Assembly: GCA_902522115.1 (NCBI GenBank)
Contig: CABYUV010000009.1
Coordinates: forward strand, 1 to 48,409
Length of the DNA stretch: 48,409 bases
DNA from: an uncultured Pelagibacteraceae bacterium
GTDB taxonomy: Bacteria > Pseudomonadota > Alphaproteobacteria > Pelagibacterales > Pelagibacteraceae
Direction of reading: 5' to 3'
Part shown: one piece after another, positions 1 to 7,459 of the stretch
How the letters are laid out: every line of letters begins with the position of its first letter
Numbering within the stretch: the stretch's first letter is position 1
Program-made: the position numbers and the translations under genes
The notes under the pieces: model-generated
The model's input: only the letters and a program-made list of their open reading frames with translations
Databases searched by the model: none
What the model was told of the DNA's origin: nothing

Positions 1-2
1 CT

Positions 3-560
3 ATTTGTTTAATCACAATTTTATTAATCTTATTTCCAAATTCAAAAGAAAGGTTAATAGATCAAACAATAAATGATTTTACTAGAGATAGTACTACGGA
101 AATCTATATTTTTTCTAAGCCCCACAATGATATGTACACAACTGGTTACAAAATGTTTTCTGATCATAAATTTCTGGGAGTAGGTCCAAGGCAATTCAGA
201 AATAACTGTGAAAAATATCGTGTTTCAGAATATTCTTGTTCATCACATCCACACAATACTTACATTGAACTTTTATCAGAAACTGGAATAACTGGATTTA
301 TAGTTGTAGCAGGTTTATTTTTATTAATAATTTTTATGATAATTAAACATTTTCTTTTAAAAACTTTCAAAAATAAAGAAGGATATTTTAATGATTTAGA
401 GATTTGTTTAATAAGCGCCTTATTAATAAGTATATGGCCATTTTCTCCTAGCGGAAGTTTTTTTAATAATTGGATGTGTATAGTGTATTTTTTTCCTGTT
501 GGTATATTGATGTGGCAAATTAATACTAAATCTAAAAATGACCAAATAATCAAAAAATAG
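3..560 (+). CDS. O-antigen ligase / Wzy-like polymerase, C-terminal part (5' truncated)
   Basis: The reading frame is open from the window edge, so this is the 3' part of a longer gene; the first internal Met codon is at 132 but the frame upstream is equally protein-like and begins with a hydrophobic segment. The peptide HPHNTYIELLSETG (codons near 249-290) matches the conserved periplasmic-loop region of the O-antigen ligase / Wzy_C family, whose members join or polymerise lipid-linked glycans on the periplasmic face of the inner membrane. Two further hydrophobic segments follow (around 295-350 and 400-510), consistent with the last membrane helices. Substrate and exact role (ligase or polymerase) cannot be told from this fragment. 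It probably belongs to an envelope polysaccharide locus lying to the left of the window. Confidence 0.7.
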   Translation: MCLITILLILFPNSKERLIDQTINDFTRDSTTEIYIFSKPHNDMYTTGYKMFSDHKFLGVGPRQFRNNCEKYRVSEYSCSSHPHNTYIELLSETGITGFIVVAGLFLLIIFMIIKHFLLKTFKNKEGYFNDLEICLISALLISIWPFSPSGSFFNNWMCIVYFFPVGILMWQINTKSKNDQIIKK

Positions 561-562
561 AT

Positions 563-591
563 TTGAAACATTATAAAAGTTCGTTTATAGA
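563..591 (+). promoter_or_regulatory. Sigma-70-like promoter for rpmJ
   Basis: TTGAAA (563-568), a 17-base spacer and TATAGA (586-591) give a good match to the housekeeping consensus. It lies in the 37-base gap between the glycan gene and rpmJ. The -10 box ends six bases before the rpmJ ATG at 598, so transcription would be expected to start at or next to the start codon. Predicted from consensus only. Confidence 0.5.
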
Positions 592-597
592 TCTCGC

Positions 598-723
598 ATG
601 AAAATAAAAAGTTCACTCAAATCAATTAAAAAAAGAGATTTAAATTCAAAATTGGTTAGAAGAAGGGGAAGAGTATACGTTATCAATAAAACAAACCCTA
701 AGTTTAAAGCAAGACAAAAGTGA
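598..723 (+). CDS. rpmJ: 50S ribosomal protein L36
   Basis: A 41-residue, very basic protein, beginning [14 protein letters not shown] and ending with the family signature [19 protein letters not shown]. It is a small component of the large ribosomal subunit. The CxxC...CxxxH zinc ligands of the other L36 type are absent, so this is the zinc-free (C-minus, 41-aa) form usual in Alphaproteobacteria. The ATG at 598 has no Shine-Dalgarno sequence before it and sits directly after a promoter-like element. It is the first gene of a co-directional run leading into the transhydrogenase genes. Confidence 0.93.
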   Translation: MKIKSSLKSIKKRDLNSKLVRRRGRVYVINKTNPKFKARQK

Positions 724-727
724 TCTT

Positions 728-838
728 ATGGATAACGAAAACCATAAAAATACCTGGAATAACTTTACAAAATTTGTTTTGTGGGGAACTGTTGCAGTAA
801 TATCCATTTTAGTTTTAATGGCAGTATTCTTATTGTAA
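728..838 (+). CDS. Small membrane peptide resembling aa3-type cytochrome c oxidase subunit IV
   Basis: A 36-codon frame encodes a peptide with a polar N-terminus (MDNENHKNTWNNFTKFVLW) and a single hydrophobic helix of about 18 residues ending at the stop codon. The T-W/F-x-x-F-x-x-[FV] motif just before the helix resembles the bacterial aa3-type cytochrome c oxidase subunit IV family, a single-helix accessory subunit of the terminal oxidase. In other Alphaproteobacteria a gene of this family commonly lies just upstream of the transhydrogenase genes, as here, where pntAA begins 9 bases later. No other oxidase gene is in the window. Assignment rests on size, motif and position; the protein is too short for certainty. 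Confidence 0.6.
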   Translation: MDNENHKNTWNNFTKFVLWGTVAVISILVLMAVFLL

Positions 839-847
839 AGTTTTTAT

Positions 848-1936
848 ATGAGAATTGGTTCGATATCAGAGGATAGAAATCTAGAAAAAAGAATAGCTGT
901 AACACCAGAAATAGTAAAAAAATATATTTCTCTTGGTTTTGAAGTGTGTTTGAGTGAAAATTATGGTTCTCACCTTGGAATAAAAGATCAACAGTTCATA
1001 GAAATGGGAGCTAAAATCTTTGAGAATGAAATAGAAGTTTTAAATTTATCACAAATTATTGTTCAACTAGGTATGTTGTCAGATAAAAAAGGTTTTAGTA
1101 TCAAAGAAAACCAAATATTAGTTGGAGTTTTAAATCCTTATATCAATAAGGAAAAATTAGAAAACTTGGCAAGAAAAAAGATTAATCTTTTTTCACTTGA
1201 ATTACTTCCAAGAATTACCAGAGCTCAATCTATGGACATATTGTCTTCACAGGCAAATCTTGCTGGTTATAAAGCAGTAATCGAGTCATTTGCAAATTTT
1301 GAAAAAGCTATACCAATGATGATGACAGCCGCAGGTACTGTCCCTGCAGCAAAGGTTTTAGTGGTAGGTGCAGGTGTTGCCGGACTTCAAGCAATTGCAA
1401 CAGCAAAAAGAATGGGTGCAATAGTTTTTGCTACCGATGTAAGAATGGCTTCTAAGGAGCAAGTAGAAAGTTTAGGTGGTAAATTTTTAACAGTCCAAGG
1501 ATCAGAAAATTTAGAAACTGAAGGTGGTTATGCAAAAGAAGCTTCAGATGACTTTAAAAAAAAACAAGAAGAACTTTTATCTGAAACTTTGAAAAAAATT
1601 GACATTGTAATATGTACAGCCTTAATTCCAGGAAAAAAAGCACCATTAATAATTAAAGAAAATATGGTAGATAAAATGCAATCTGGATCTGTTATTTATG
1701 ATCTAGCTGCAATACAAGGAGGAAATACTTCCTATACCGAAGTTGATAAAATTGTTGAAAAAAACGGAGTTAAAATAATGGGTGAAAGCAATATATTGAA
1801 TAAACTTCCTATTTCTGCATCAAGTTTATATGCAAAAAATGTTTTTAATTTTGTTGATAATTTATACGACAAAGAGAATAAAAAAATAAATATTAATTTG
1901 GATGATGAAATTATAGAAAAGACATTAATTAAATAA
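848..1936 (+). CDS. pntAA: NAD(P) transhydrogenase subunit alpha 1, NAD(H)-binding domain
   Basis: This 362-aa protein is the soluble dI domain of the proton-translocating transhydrogenase, which binds NAD(H) and exchanges hydride with NADP(H) held by PntB. The N-terminal alanine-dehydrogenase/PNT fold starts at MRIGSISEDR; the dinucleotide-binding motif GAGVAG is at residues 174-179, followed by ATDVR at 195-199, with the acidic D197 expected to hold the adenosine ribose of NAD. The length fits a split alpha subunit lacking the membrane part, which is encoded separately by the next gene only 3 bases downstream. The three-gene arrangement is typical of Alphaproteobacteria. The frame runs through the full family length with no break. 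Confidence 0.95.
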   Translation: MRIGSISEDRNLEKRIAVTPEIVKKYISLGFEVCLSENYGSHLGIKDQQFIEMGAKIFENEIEVLNLSQIIVQLGMLSDKKGFSIKENQILVGVLNPYINKEKLENLARKKINLFSLELLPRITRAQSMDILSSQANLAGYKAVIESFANFEKAIPMMMTAAGTVPAAKVLVVGAGVAGLQAIATAKRMGAIVFATDVRMASKEQVESLGGKFLTVQGSENLETEGGYAKEASDDFKKKQEELLSETLKKIDIVICTALIPGKKAPLIIKENMVDKMQSGSVIYDLAAIQGGNTSYTEVDKIVEKNGVKIMGESNILNKLPISASSLYAKNVFNFVDNLYDKENKKININLDDEIIEKTLIK

Positions 1937-1939
1937 ATT

Positions 1940-2248
1940 ATGGAAATAGACCCTTTAATATTCAGATTAAGTATTTTTATCCTTTCAATTTTTGTTGGAT
2001 ATTATGTTGTATGGAGCGTTACACCATCATTACATACACCACTAATGTCTGTTACCAATGCTATTTCATCTGTAATTATAGTTGGAGCTATAATTGCAGG
2101 TTTGTCTGGAAATTCTGATAGTATTTTTAACACATCAAGTATTTTTGGTTTTTTAGCGATAGCTTTAGCGGCAGTTAATATTTTTGGGGGATTTCTTGTA
2201 ACTCAAAGAATGTTGGCAATGTACAAAAAAAAGAAAAAGGATAAATAA
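1940..2248 (+). CDS. pntAB: NAD(P) transhydrogenase subunit alpha 2, membrane part
   Basis: A 102-aa hydrophobic protein with about three membrane helices (roughly residues 5-28, 42-58 and 66-88) and a lysine-rich C-terminal tail. The stretch SVTPSLHTPLMSVTNAISS is the conserved signature of the alpha-subunit membrane segment of proton-pumping transhydrogenase, which together with PntB forms the proton channel (dII). The stop codon overlaps the pntB start by one base (TAATG), which suggests translational coupling and a fixed stoichiometry. Confidence 0.94.
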   Translation: MEIDPLIFRLSIFILSIFVGYYVVWSVTPSLHTPLMSVTNAISSVIIVGAIIAGLSGNSDSIFNTSSIFGFLAIALAAVNIFGGFLVTQRMLAMYKKKKKDK

Positions 2249-3645
2249 TGATTTCAGCAAATTTATCTGCGATTTTTTATTTAATTTCAGGTGTATTATT
2301 TATTCTTGCATTAAGAGGTCTGTCTTCACCAGAAACATCAAGGCAAGGTAATTTTTTCGGAATTTTAGGAATGTTAATTGCTGTAACAGTAACATTTTTA
2401 ACCACAGGTAGTTTTTCAACAGGATTTGTATTTGTGATTGTATTTATTTTAGTGGGCGGATCAATTGGTGCATTTATTGCTTATAAGATACCAATGACAG
2501 CAATGCCTGAGTTAGTTGCTGGTTTTCATAGTTTGGTTGGACTGGCAGCAGTGTTTGTTGCAATCTCTGCTTTTTTAAATCCTATTGCATTTAATCTTGG
2601 AACTCCAGGAAATATCAAGCTTGGGAGTTTAATTGAAATGTCTATTGGTGCAGCAGTCGGAGCTGTAACATTTTCAGGATCTGTAATAGCATTTTTAAAG
2701 TTACAAGGAATTATGTCAGGTTCGCCAATAATATTTAAAGGCCAACATCCACTAAATGCAATTATTTTAGTTTCAATAATTATCTTAATATATTTTTTAT
2801 GTTCAACTCAGTCGTCAAATTTATTTTGGGTACTTTTAGCTGTTTCTTTTTTAATTGGTTTTCTTTTAATTATTCCTATCGGTGGAGCAGATATGCCTGT
2901 AGTAATTTCAATGCTTAACTCATATTCTGGTTGGGCAGCAGCAGGAATTGGTTTTACTTTAGAAAATACTGCTTTAATAATTACAGGTGCTCTTGTTGGT
3001 TCATCAGGAGCTATTTTATCATATATTATGTGTAAAGGTATGAATAGATCTTTCTTTAATGTAATTTTAGGAGGTTTTGGAGCTTCAGATGAGGCCTCTA
3101 ATATATCAAATAAAGAACAAAGACCTGTAAAAAGTGGTAACGCTGATGATGCAGCTTTTTTAATGAAAAATGCTTCATCAGTTATTATAGTTCCAGGATA
3201 TGGAATGGCTGTTGCTCAAGCTCAACATGCTCTTAGAGAGATGGTAGATACATTAAAAAAAAATGATATTAAAGTTTCTTATGCAATACACCCGGTTGCA
3301 GGAAGGATGCCAGGACATATGAATGTTTTATTAGCTGAAGCTAATGTACCTTATGATGAAGTATATGAATTAGAGGAAATAAATAACGATTTTGCCAATG
3401 CAGATGTTGCTTTTGTGATTGGAGCAAATGATGTTACAAATCCAGTTGCAAAAACTGATCCCCAAAGTCCAATATATGGGATGCCTGTCTTAGATGTTGA
3501 GAAATGTAAATCTGTTTTATTTGTAAAAAGAAGTTTATCTCCTGGTTACGCAGGTATAGATAATGATTTGTTCTATAAGGAGAATACTTTAATGTTATTT
3601 GCAGATGCAAAAAAAATGACTGAGGATATTACAAAGAATTTATAA
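2248..3645 (+). CDS. pntB: NAD(P) transhydrogenase subunit beta
   Basis: A 465-aa protein combining the rest of the membrane channel with the NADP(H)-binding dIII domain. About eight to nine hydrophobic helices occupy residues 1-265; AGFHSLVGLAAV at 91-102 carries the conserved membrane histidine involved in proton movement. The cytoplasmic dIII domain contains VPGYGMAVAQAQ (315-326), HPVAGRMPGHMNVLLAE (348-364) and GANDVTNP near residue 393, all family hallmarks. The complex uses the proton gradient to make NADPH from NADH. It is the last pnt gene, with the transaldolase gene starting 5 bases later. Confidence 0.96.
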   Translation: MISANLSAIFYLISGVLFILALRGLSSPETSRQGNFFGILGMLIAVTVTFLTTGSFSTGFVFVIVFILVGGSIGAFIAYKIPMTAMPELVAGFHSLVGLAAVFVAISAFLNPIAFNLGTPGNIKLGSLIEMSIGAAVGAVTFSGSVIAFLKLQGIMSGSPIIFKGQHPLNAIILVSIIILIYFLCSTQSSNLFWVLLAVSFLIGFLLIIPIGGADMPVVISMLNSYSGWAAAGIGFTLENTALIITGALVGSSGAILSYIMCKGMNRSFFNVILGGFGASDEASNISNKEQRPVKSGNADDAAFLMKNASSVIIVPGYGMAVAQAQHALREMVDTLKKNDIKVSYAIHPVAGRMPGHMNVLLAEANVPYDEVYELEEINNDFANADVAFVIGANDVTNPVAKTDPQSPIYGMPVLDVEKCKSVLFVKRSLSPGYAGIDNDLFYKENTLMLFADAKKMTEDITKNL

Positions 3646-3650
3646 AGATA

Positions 3651-4349
3651 ATGGGCATTAAAATTTTTTGTGATATAGCAGATATAAATTTAATAAAAAA
3701 ATTCAATAAACAAAAAATAGTAAAAGGTTTCACAACTAACCCTAGCTTAATGAGAAAAGCTGGCGCGAAAGATTATGCTTATTATTCGAAAAAAATACTT
3801 AAAGAGTGCAAATATAAGCCAATTTCATTTGAAGTGTTTGCAGATAATCATAAATCAATGATAGATCAAGGGGTAAAAATAAATAAATGGGGCAAAAATG
3901 TTTATGTAAAAGTTCCAGTAGTTAATTCTAGAAATAAATTTTCTGGTAAAGTTATAAAAGAACTTAACAATAGAGATATAAAGCTAAATATTACAGCAGT
4001 TTATACAGCAAATCAAACTAAGAGAATTTTGCAAAAGATAAACAAAAAAACAAAAGTAATCATATCAATTTTTGCTGGAAGGGCTGGAGATACTGGTAAA
4101 GATCCATTACCAGAGTTTATAAAAAGTATTAAATTAGCAAAAAATTTCAAAAATGTAGAAATTTTATGGGCAAGCGTTAGAGAGCCTTATAATTATATTC
4201 AAGCAAAGCAAATTGGATGTCACATAATAACAATACCACCATCTATAATTGAAAAAATTCAAAAGTTTGGAAAAACTTTCAGCCAATTAACAATGGAAAC
4301 TGTTAAAGCTTTTTTAGTTGATAGTAAAAAATCAAAATTTAAAATTTAA
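3651..4349 (+). CDS. tal: Small transaldolase / fructose-6-phosphate aldolase family protein
   Basis: At 232 aa this belongs to the short, single-domain transaldolase branch that also contains fructose-6-phosphate aldolase. Visible landmarks are FCDIAD near the N-terminus, TTNPSL (28-33) and VYVKVPV (84-90), in which K87 is the expected Schiff-base lysine. The usual role is transfer of a dihydroxyacetone unit in the non-oxidative pentose phosphate pathway, complementing the transketolase encoded at 10639-12597. Sequence alone does not separate true transaldolase from fructose-6-phosphate aldolase or from related phosphosugar isomerase-like members. It follows pntB by 5 bases and its stop codon lies one base from the 3' end of the convergent initiator tRNA. 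Confidence 0.8.
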   Translation: MGIKIFCDIADINLIKKFNKQKIVKGFTTNPSLMRKAGAKDYAYYSKKILKECKYKPISFEVFADNHKSMIDQGVKINKWGKNVYVKVPVVNSRNKFSGKVIKELNNRDIKLNITAVYTANQTKRILQKINKKTKVIISIFAGRAGDTGKDPLPEFIKSIKLAKNFKNVEILWASVREPYNYIQAKQIGCHIITIPPSIIEKIQKFGKTFSQLTMETVKAFLVDSKKSKFKI

Positions 4350-4350
4350 T

Positions 4351-4427
<77 letters not shown>

Positions 4428-4433
4428 GTATAC

Positions 4434-4640
4434 TTAAATTCTATTTTTAAGTTTATTTAATTTTTTTACTCTTTTTATATTTTCTTGAAGAATTCTTTTT
4501 TTTTTCTCAGATGGCTTTTCATAAGTGTTCTTAAGCTTTATGACTTTAAAAAACCCATCTCGTTGGAGTTTTCTTTTTAAGACTCTTAAAGCTTGCTCTA
4601 CATTATTATCTTTTACTTCTATTTTAATAACTACCTCCAA
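4434..4640 (-). CDS. rpsU: 30S ribosomal protein S21
   Basis: A basic protein of up to 68 aa with the S21 core (DNNVEQALRVLKRKLQRDG, then YEKPSEKKKR). S21 sits near the 3' end of 16S rRNA and helps mRNA binding during initiation. The start is uncertain. The outermost in-frame start is a TTG at 4640-4638, but a perfect GGAGGT (4638-4633) overlaps it, so it would lie inside the coding sequence. Placed normally, that Shine-Dalgarno would serve an ATT codon at 4628-4626 (5 bases from GGAGG), giving a 64-aa product beginning MKIEVKDNN. The coordinate given is the outer bound. An inverted repeat lies just upstream. No strong Shine-Dalgarno was noticed at the other starts inspected in the window. 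Confidence 0.92.
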   Translation of the reverse strand: MEVVIKIEVKDNNVEQALRVLKRKLQRDGFFKVIKLKNTYEKPSEKKKRILQENIKRVKKLNKLKNRI

Positions 4641-4641
4641 A

Positions 4642-4664
4642 AAAAGTGGTTAATTATCACTTTT
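4642..4664 (-). promoter_or_regulatory. Inverted repeat in the rpsU leader (hairpin, attenuator or operator)
   Basis: On the minus strand a perfect 7-bp stem, AAAAGTG / CACTTTT, encloses a 9-base loop and runs into a T tract, immediately before the rpsU Shine-Dalgarno. It could be a weak terminator between trcR and rpsU, an attenuator, or a protein-binding site. A promoter-like TAGACA (4679-4674), 15-base spacer and GATAAT (4658-4653) overlaps it, so the palindrome may instead act at the DNA level. The symmetry is seen; the function is inferred. Confidence 0.4.
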
Positions 4665-4692
4665 ATAAAATTATGTCTATTATTTTTATTCA

Positions 4693-5274
4693 CTACACAC
4701 TTGCTATATTTGTTTTATTTTGTTTTTCTTTTTCTTTTTTTTCCCTTTTTAATCTTCTCTCAGCTTTTTCTAATGCTTCTACAAGATCTTTTTGAGTAAA
4801 TAAATTTAAAGCAACAGGATCTTTTGGATTAAGATTATTATAGTTCCAATAGCTCTTGTTCCTAATAGATGTAACAGAGTTTTTTGTTATACCCACTAAT
4901 TTTGCAATTTGTGAGTCTTTTAAAATGCTATGTTGCCTGATAAGCCATAAAGCAGAATCAGGCTTGTCTTGTCTTTTTGATAAAGGAATATATTTTTTTA
5001 TTTTTTTTTCATTATTAGAAATCTCAATATCCATACCTTTTATCTGCAATGGCCTATTCTCATCTTTTGACGATAAGTTAATTTCTTCTCTAGAAAGCTG
5101 TCCAGATATAATAGGATTATAAGCTTTAATTCCTTTTGCAACTTCTCCATCGGCAATACCCTGAACTTCAACTTCATGTAGTTTACAAAAATTAGCTATT
5201 TGTTTGAACGTTAAAGTAGTATTTTCTACTAACCAAACAGCAGTAGCCATTGGCATTAGGGGGGCGTTCGACAT
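4693..5274 (-). CDS. trcR: Cell cycle transcriptional regulator TrcR (DUF1013 family)
   Basis: This 193-aa protein matches the DUF1013 family, found in Alphaproteobacteria and described in Caulobacter as TrcR, a regulator that associates with RNA polymerase at cell-cycle genes. The N-terminal part begins MSNAPLMPMATAVWLVENT, a conserved family opening. A helix-turn-helix-like segment occupies about residues 119-140 (DSQIAKLVGITKNSVTSIR). The last 30 residues are a highly charged, Lys/Glu-rich tail. The ATG directly abuts the rpmE stop codon with no gap, so the two are almost certainly co-transcribed. Direct DNA targets cannot be inferred here. Confidence 0.85.
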   Translation of the reverse strand: MSNAPLMPMATAVWLVENTTLTFKQIANFCKLHEVEVQGIADGEVAKGIKAYNPIISGQLSREEINLSSKDENRPLQIKGMDIEISNNEKKIKKYIPLSKRQDKPDSALWLIRQHSILKDSQIAKLVGITKNSVTSIRNKSYWNYNNLNPKDPVALNLFTQKDLVEALEKAERRLKREKKEKEKQNKTNIASV

Positions 5275-5505
5275 TTAGCTTTTCTTTTCCAATTTGAAAT
5301 TTTGAAATTTCTTATTAAATTTACTTATTCTACCTTTATCCATTAATTTTTGTTTTCCACCTGTCCAAGCAGAATGAGATTTTGGATCTATTTCTAGTTT
5401 TAATATGTCTCCTTCAGAACCCCAAGTTGATTTAGTTTCAAACTGAGTACCGTCAGTCATTTCTACTTTGATAGTATGGTAATCTGGGTGTAAGTTTTTT
5501 TTCAT
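5275..5505 (-). CDS. rpmE: 50S ribosomal protein L31
   Basis: A 76-aa basic protein starting [19 protein letters not shown], the standard L31 opening, with the C-terminal [20 protein letters not shown] block that is equally typical (SHPFYTGKQK-like in other bacteria). Cysteine zinc ligands are absent, so this is the zinc-independent form. The start ATG has no Shine-Dalgarno sequence and lies about 7 bases after a promoter-like -10 element. The stop codon is immediately followed by the trcR start. Confidence 0.94.
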   Translation of the reverse strand: MKKNLHPDYHTIKVEMTDGTQFETKSTWGSEGDILKLEIDPKSHSAWTGGKQKLMDKGRISKFNKKFQNFKLEKKS

Positions 5506-5512
5506 GACGAGA

Positions 5513-5540
5513 CTTATAGCAAAAGAATTTTTGAAAACAA
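5513..5540 (-). promoter_or_regulatory. Sigma-70-like promoter for rpmE
   Basis: On the minus strand TTGTTT (5540-5535), a 16-base spacer and TATAAG (5518-5513) fit the housekeeping consensus moderately well. The site fills the gap between suhB and rpmE. With the -10 box ending 7 bases before the ATG at 5505, the transcript would start at or within a base or two of the start codon. Consensus-based prediction only. Confidence 0.45.
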
Positions 5541-6281
5541 TTAAAAGTTAACTAAATTTTCAAGCATTTTATCATTAATTGCACCACTAGAGGCCTTTAT
5601 ATTAATATTATTAGCATTGAGTCCGTTTGAATTATTCACAATTCCTCCTGCTTCTTTGACCATTAATGCGCCAGCTGCAATGTCCCATATTTTAATTTTA
5701 TTATGAAAAAAACCATCTAATCGTCCTGAAGCAACGTAAGCTAAATCAAGTGCCGCACTTCCAGTACAACGCATATTAAGATTACTAAATTTTAATCCTT
5801 CTTGATTACTTGAAAATAAACATTCATCTAAATATTTTTTGTTAGAAACTCTTAATCTTTGGTTATTTAAAAAAGCCCCTTTATCTTTTTCAGCAAAGAA
5901 CATTTCGTCTTTGATTGGATCAAAGATTAAACCACTAATTATCTCTTTTTTAGATTTTAATGCAATACAAATCGCAAAATGAGGAATACCATGAAGAAAA
6001 TTTGTTGTTCCATCTATTGGGTCTATAATCCAAATATTTTCTTTGTCTTTATTATTTATTGATCCAGTTTCCTCAGTTAAAAAGGAATAGTTTTTTTTTG
6101 ATCTTGTGAGTTCTTCAATTAAAATTTTTTCGACTTGTCTATCTGTTTTGGTGGCAAAATCTCTTGGACCTTTCTTTAATACTTGTAATTTTTCTAATTC
6201 TCCAAAATCTCTTATTAATATTTTTGATGCTTTTTCAGCAGCTTTAATCATTAAATTTAAATTTGAAGATATAGAAATCAT
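5541..6281 (-). CDS. suhB: Inositol monophosphatase family protein
   Basis: A 246-aa member of the Mg-dependent, Li-sensitive sugar phosphatase family. Metal-binding landmarks are TEETG (69-73), the signature [15 protein letters not shown] (84-98, with D87 and D90) and [15 protein letters not shown] in the C-terminal half. The biochemical role is dephosphorylation of inositol-1-phosphate or related sugar phosphates; in E. coli SuhB is also an RNA-polymerase-associated factor. The start ATG abuts the efp stop codon, placing it in the long minus-strand run. Exact substrate is not determined by sequence. Confidence 0.9.
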   Translation of the reverse strand: MISISSNLNLMIKAAEKASKILIRDFGELEKLQVLKKGPRDFATKTDRQVEKILIEELTRSKKNYSFLTEETGSINNKDKENIWIIDPIDGTTNFLHGIPHFAICIALKSKKEIISGLIFDPIKDEMFFAEKDKGAFLNNQRLRVSNKKYLDECLFSSNQEGLKFSNLNMRCTGSAALDLAYVASGRLDGFFHNKIKIWDIAAGALMVKEAGGIVNNSNGLNANNINIKASSGAINDKMLENLVNF

Positions 6282-6842
6282 TTATATTTTTTTTACGTAC
6301 TCCAAATTTCTAGTATCAATTATTATTTCATCACCCGACTCAATAAACGGTGGTACTTGAATATTTAAACCATTATCGAGTGTTGCAGGTTTATAAGAAG
6401 ATGACACAGTTTGTCCTTTGATAGCCACATCTGTAATTTCAATTTTACACATCACTTGATTTGGCAATTCAATAGACATTGGACTTTTATTATAAAAGCT
6501 TACAGAGACTTCGAGATTTTCTGTCAAGAGTTTGCCTTTTTCACCTATAATTTCTTTTTTAATATCTATCTGTTCAAATGTTTTTGGGTCCATAAAAAAA
6601 TAATTTATTTCATCGCTATAAAGATAGTTATAAGTTGTTTCTTCTAATGAAGCTTTTTCAACTGTTTCACTTGATCTAAACCTTTCATTCAATTTTGTAT
6701 TTTTATTTAAACTTTTCATCTCAACTTGAGCAAAAGCACCACCTTTTCCTGGTTTTACATGTTGGGTTTTCAAAACTTGCCATAAGTCATTTTTATATTC
6801 TAAGAGCATTCCAACTCTTATTTCTCCAGCATTAATTTTCAT
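6282..6842 (-). CDS. efp: Elongation factor P
   Basis: The 186-aa length and three-domain architecture fit EF-P, which binds between P and E sites and relieves ribosome stalling at consecutive prolines. The N-terminal domain has the loop KPGKGGAF (30-37), in which K33 occupies the tip position that is lysylated in enterics; no modification enzyme gene is in the window. The C-terminal OB domains end with the conserved IESGDEIIIDTRNLEYV block. The start overlaps the thiE stop by 4 bases (ATGA), indicating translational coupling, and the stop abuts suhB. Confidence 0.95.
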   Translation of the reverse strand: MKINAGEIRVGMLLEYKNDLWQVLKTQHVKPGKGGAFAQVEMKSLNKNTKLNERFRSSETVEKASLEETTYNYLYSDEINYFFMDPKTFEQIDIKKEIIGEKGKLLTENLEVSVSFYNKSPMSIELPNQVMCKIEITDVAIKGQTVSSSYKPATLDNGLNIQVPPFIESGDEIIIDTRNLEYVKKI

Positions 6843-7459
6843 TTTAATCTCTCAATAGCTTGTAACGGTTTATATATTTTATTTTTCCAAATGTAGCCTG
6901 AGATAGCTAAAAAATTAGCATTATTCAATAATAGATTTTTGTAATTAACATCATTAATTCCACCAATAGCTACTATTGGAATTTTTGTAAAACTACTAAC
7001 TTTATTTAAAATATTTACAGAGGCTACATGATCAGTTTTTTTAGTTTTAGATTGATTAAAAGCACCAAAGGCAATGTAATCAGCTTTAGCTTTAATAGCT
7101 TTTTTTGCTAAATTTATAGAATTATGACAAGTAATTCCTATAATTTTTTTACCAAGTATTTTTTTTGCTATGTTAATATTCATATCTTTTTGACCTAGAT
7201 GGCAACCATCAGCATTTAATTTTAAAGCCAGTAAAGGATCATCGTTAATTATAAATTTTACTTTATTTTTTTTACAAATATTCTTAATTTTTTTTCCAAT
7301 TATAATTTTCTTTTTAAGAGAATAATTTTTAAGTCTAAGTTGAAAAAAACTTACTTTGCCAGTTTTTAAAATTGATTTTAGATTTTTATAGAAAGAACTA
7401 GAAATTTTGTTAGGAGAAATCAGATAAATAAATTTTTTTTTACTTATTTTCAAGCTCAC
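6839..7459 (-). CDS. thiE: Thiamine-phosphate synthase (ThiE family)
   Basis: A 206-aa TIM-barrel protein with family landmarks QLRLK (40-44), NDDPLLAL (72-79), DGCHLGQKD (84-92) and, near the C-terminus, IPIVAIGGI. ThiE joins HMP pyrophosphate to the thiazole phosphate to make thiamine phosphate. The usual GP-x-x-PT-x-TK stretch appears here as GAFNQSKTK (132-140), a variant that removes some phosphate-contact residues, so activity is probable but not certain. The first 20 bases overlap the end of the upstream aldolase gene in another frame. ThiD is encoded at 26382-27194; no thiC is present in the window. Confidence 0.82.
   Translation of the reverse strand: MSLKISKKKFIYLISPNKISSSFYKNLKSILKTGKVSFFQLRLKNYSLKKKIIIGKKIKNICKKNKVKFIINDDPLLALKLNADGCHLGQKDMNINIAKKILGKKIIGITCHNSINLAKKAIKAKADYIAFGAFNQSKTKKTDHVASVNILNKVSSFTKIPIVAIGGINDVNYKNLLLNNANFLAISGYIWKNKIYKPLQAIERLK

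Noticed and set aside
4593..4799. Plus-strand 68-codon Phe/Leu-rich frame between rpsU and trcR
   Set aside because: It is the antisense of the Lys/Glu-rich trcR C-terminus and rpsU leader; low-complexity composition explains it.
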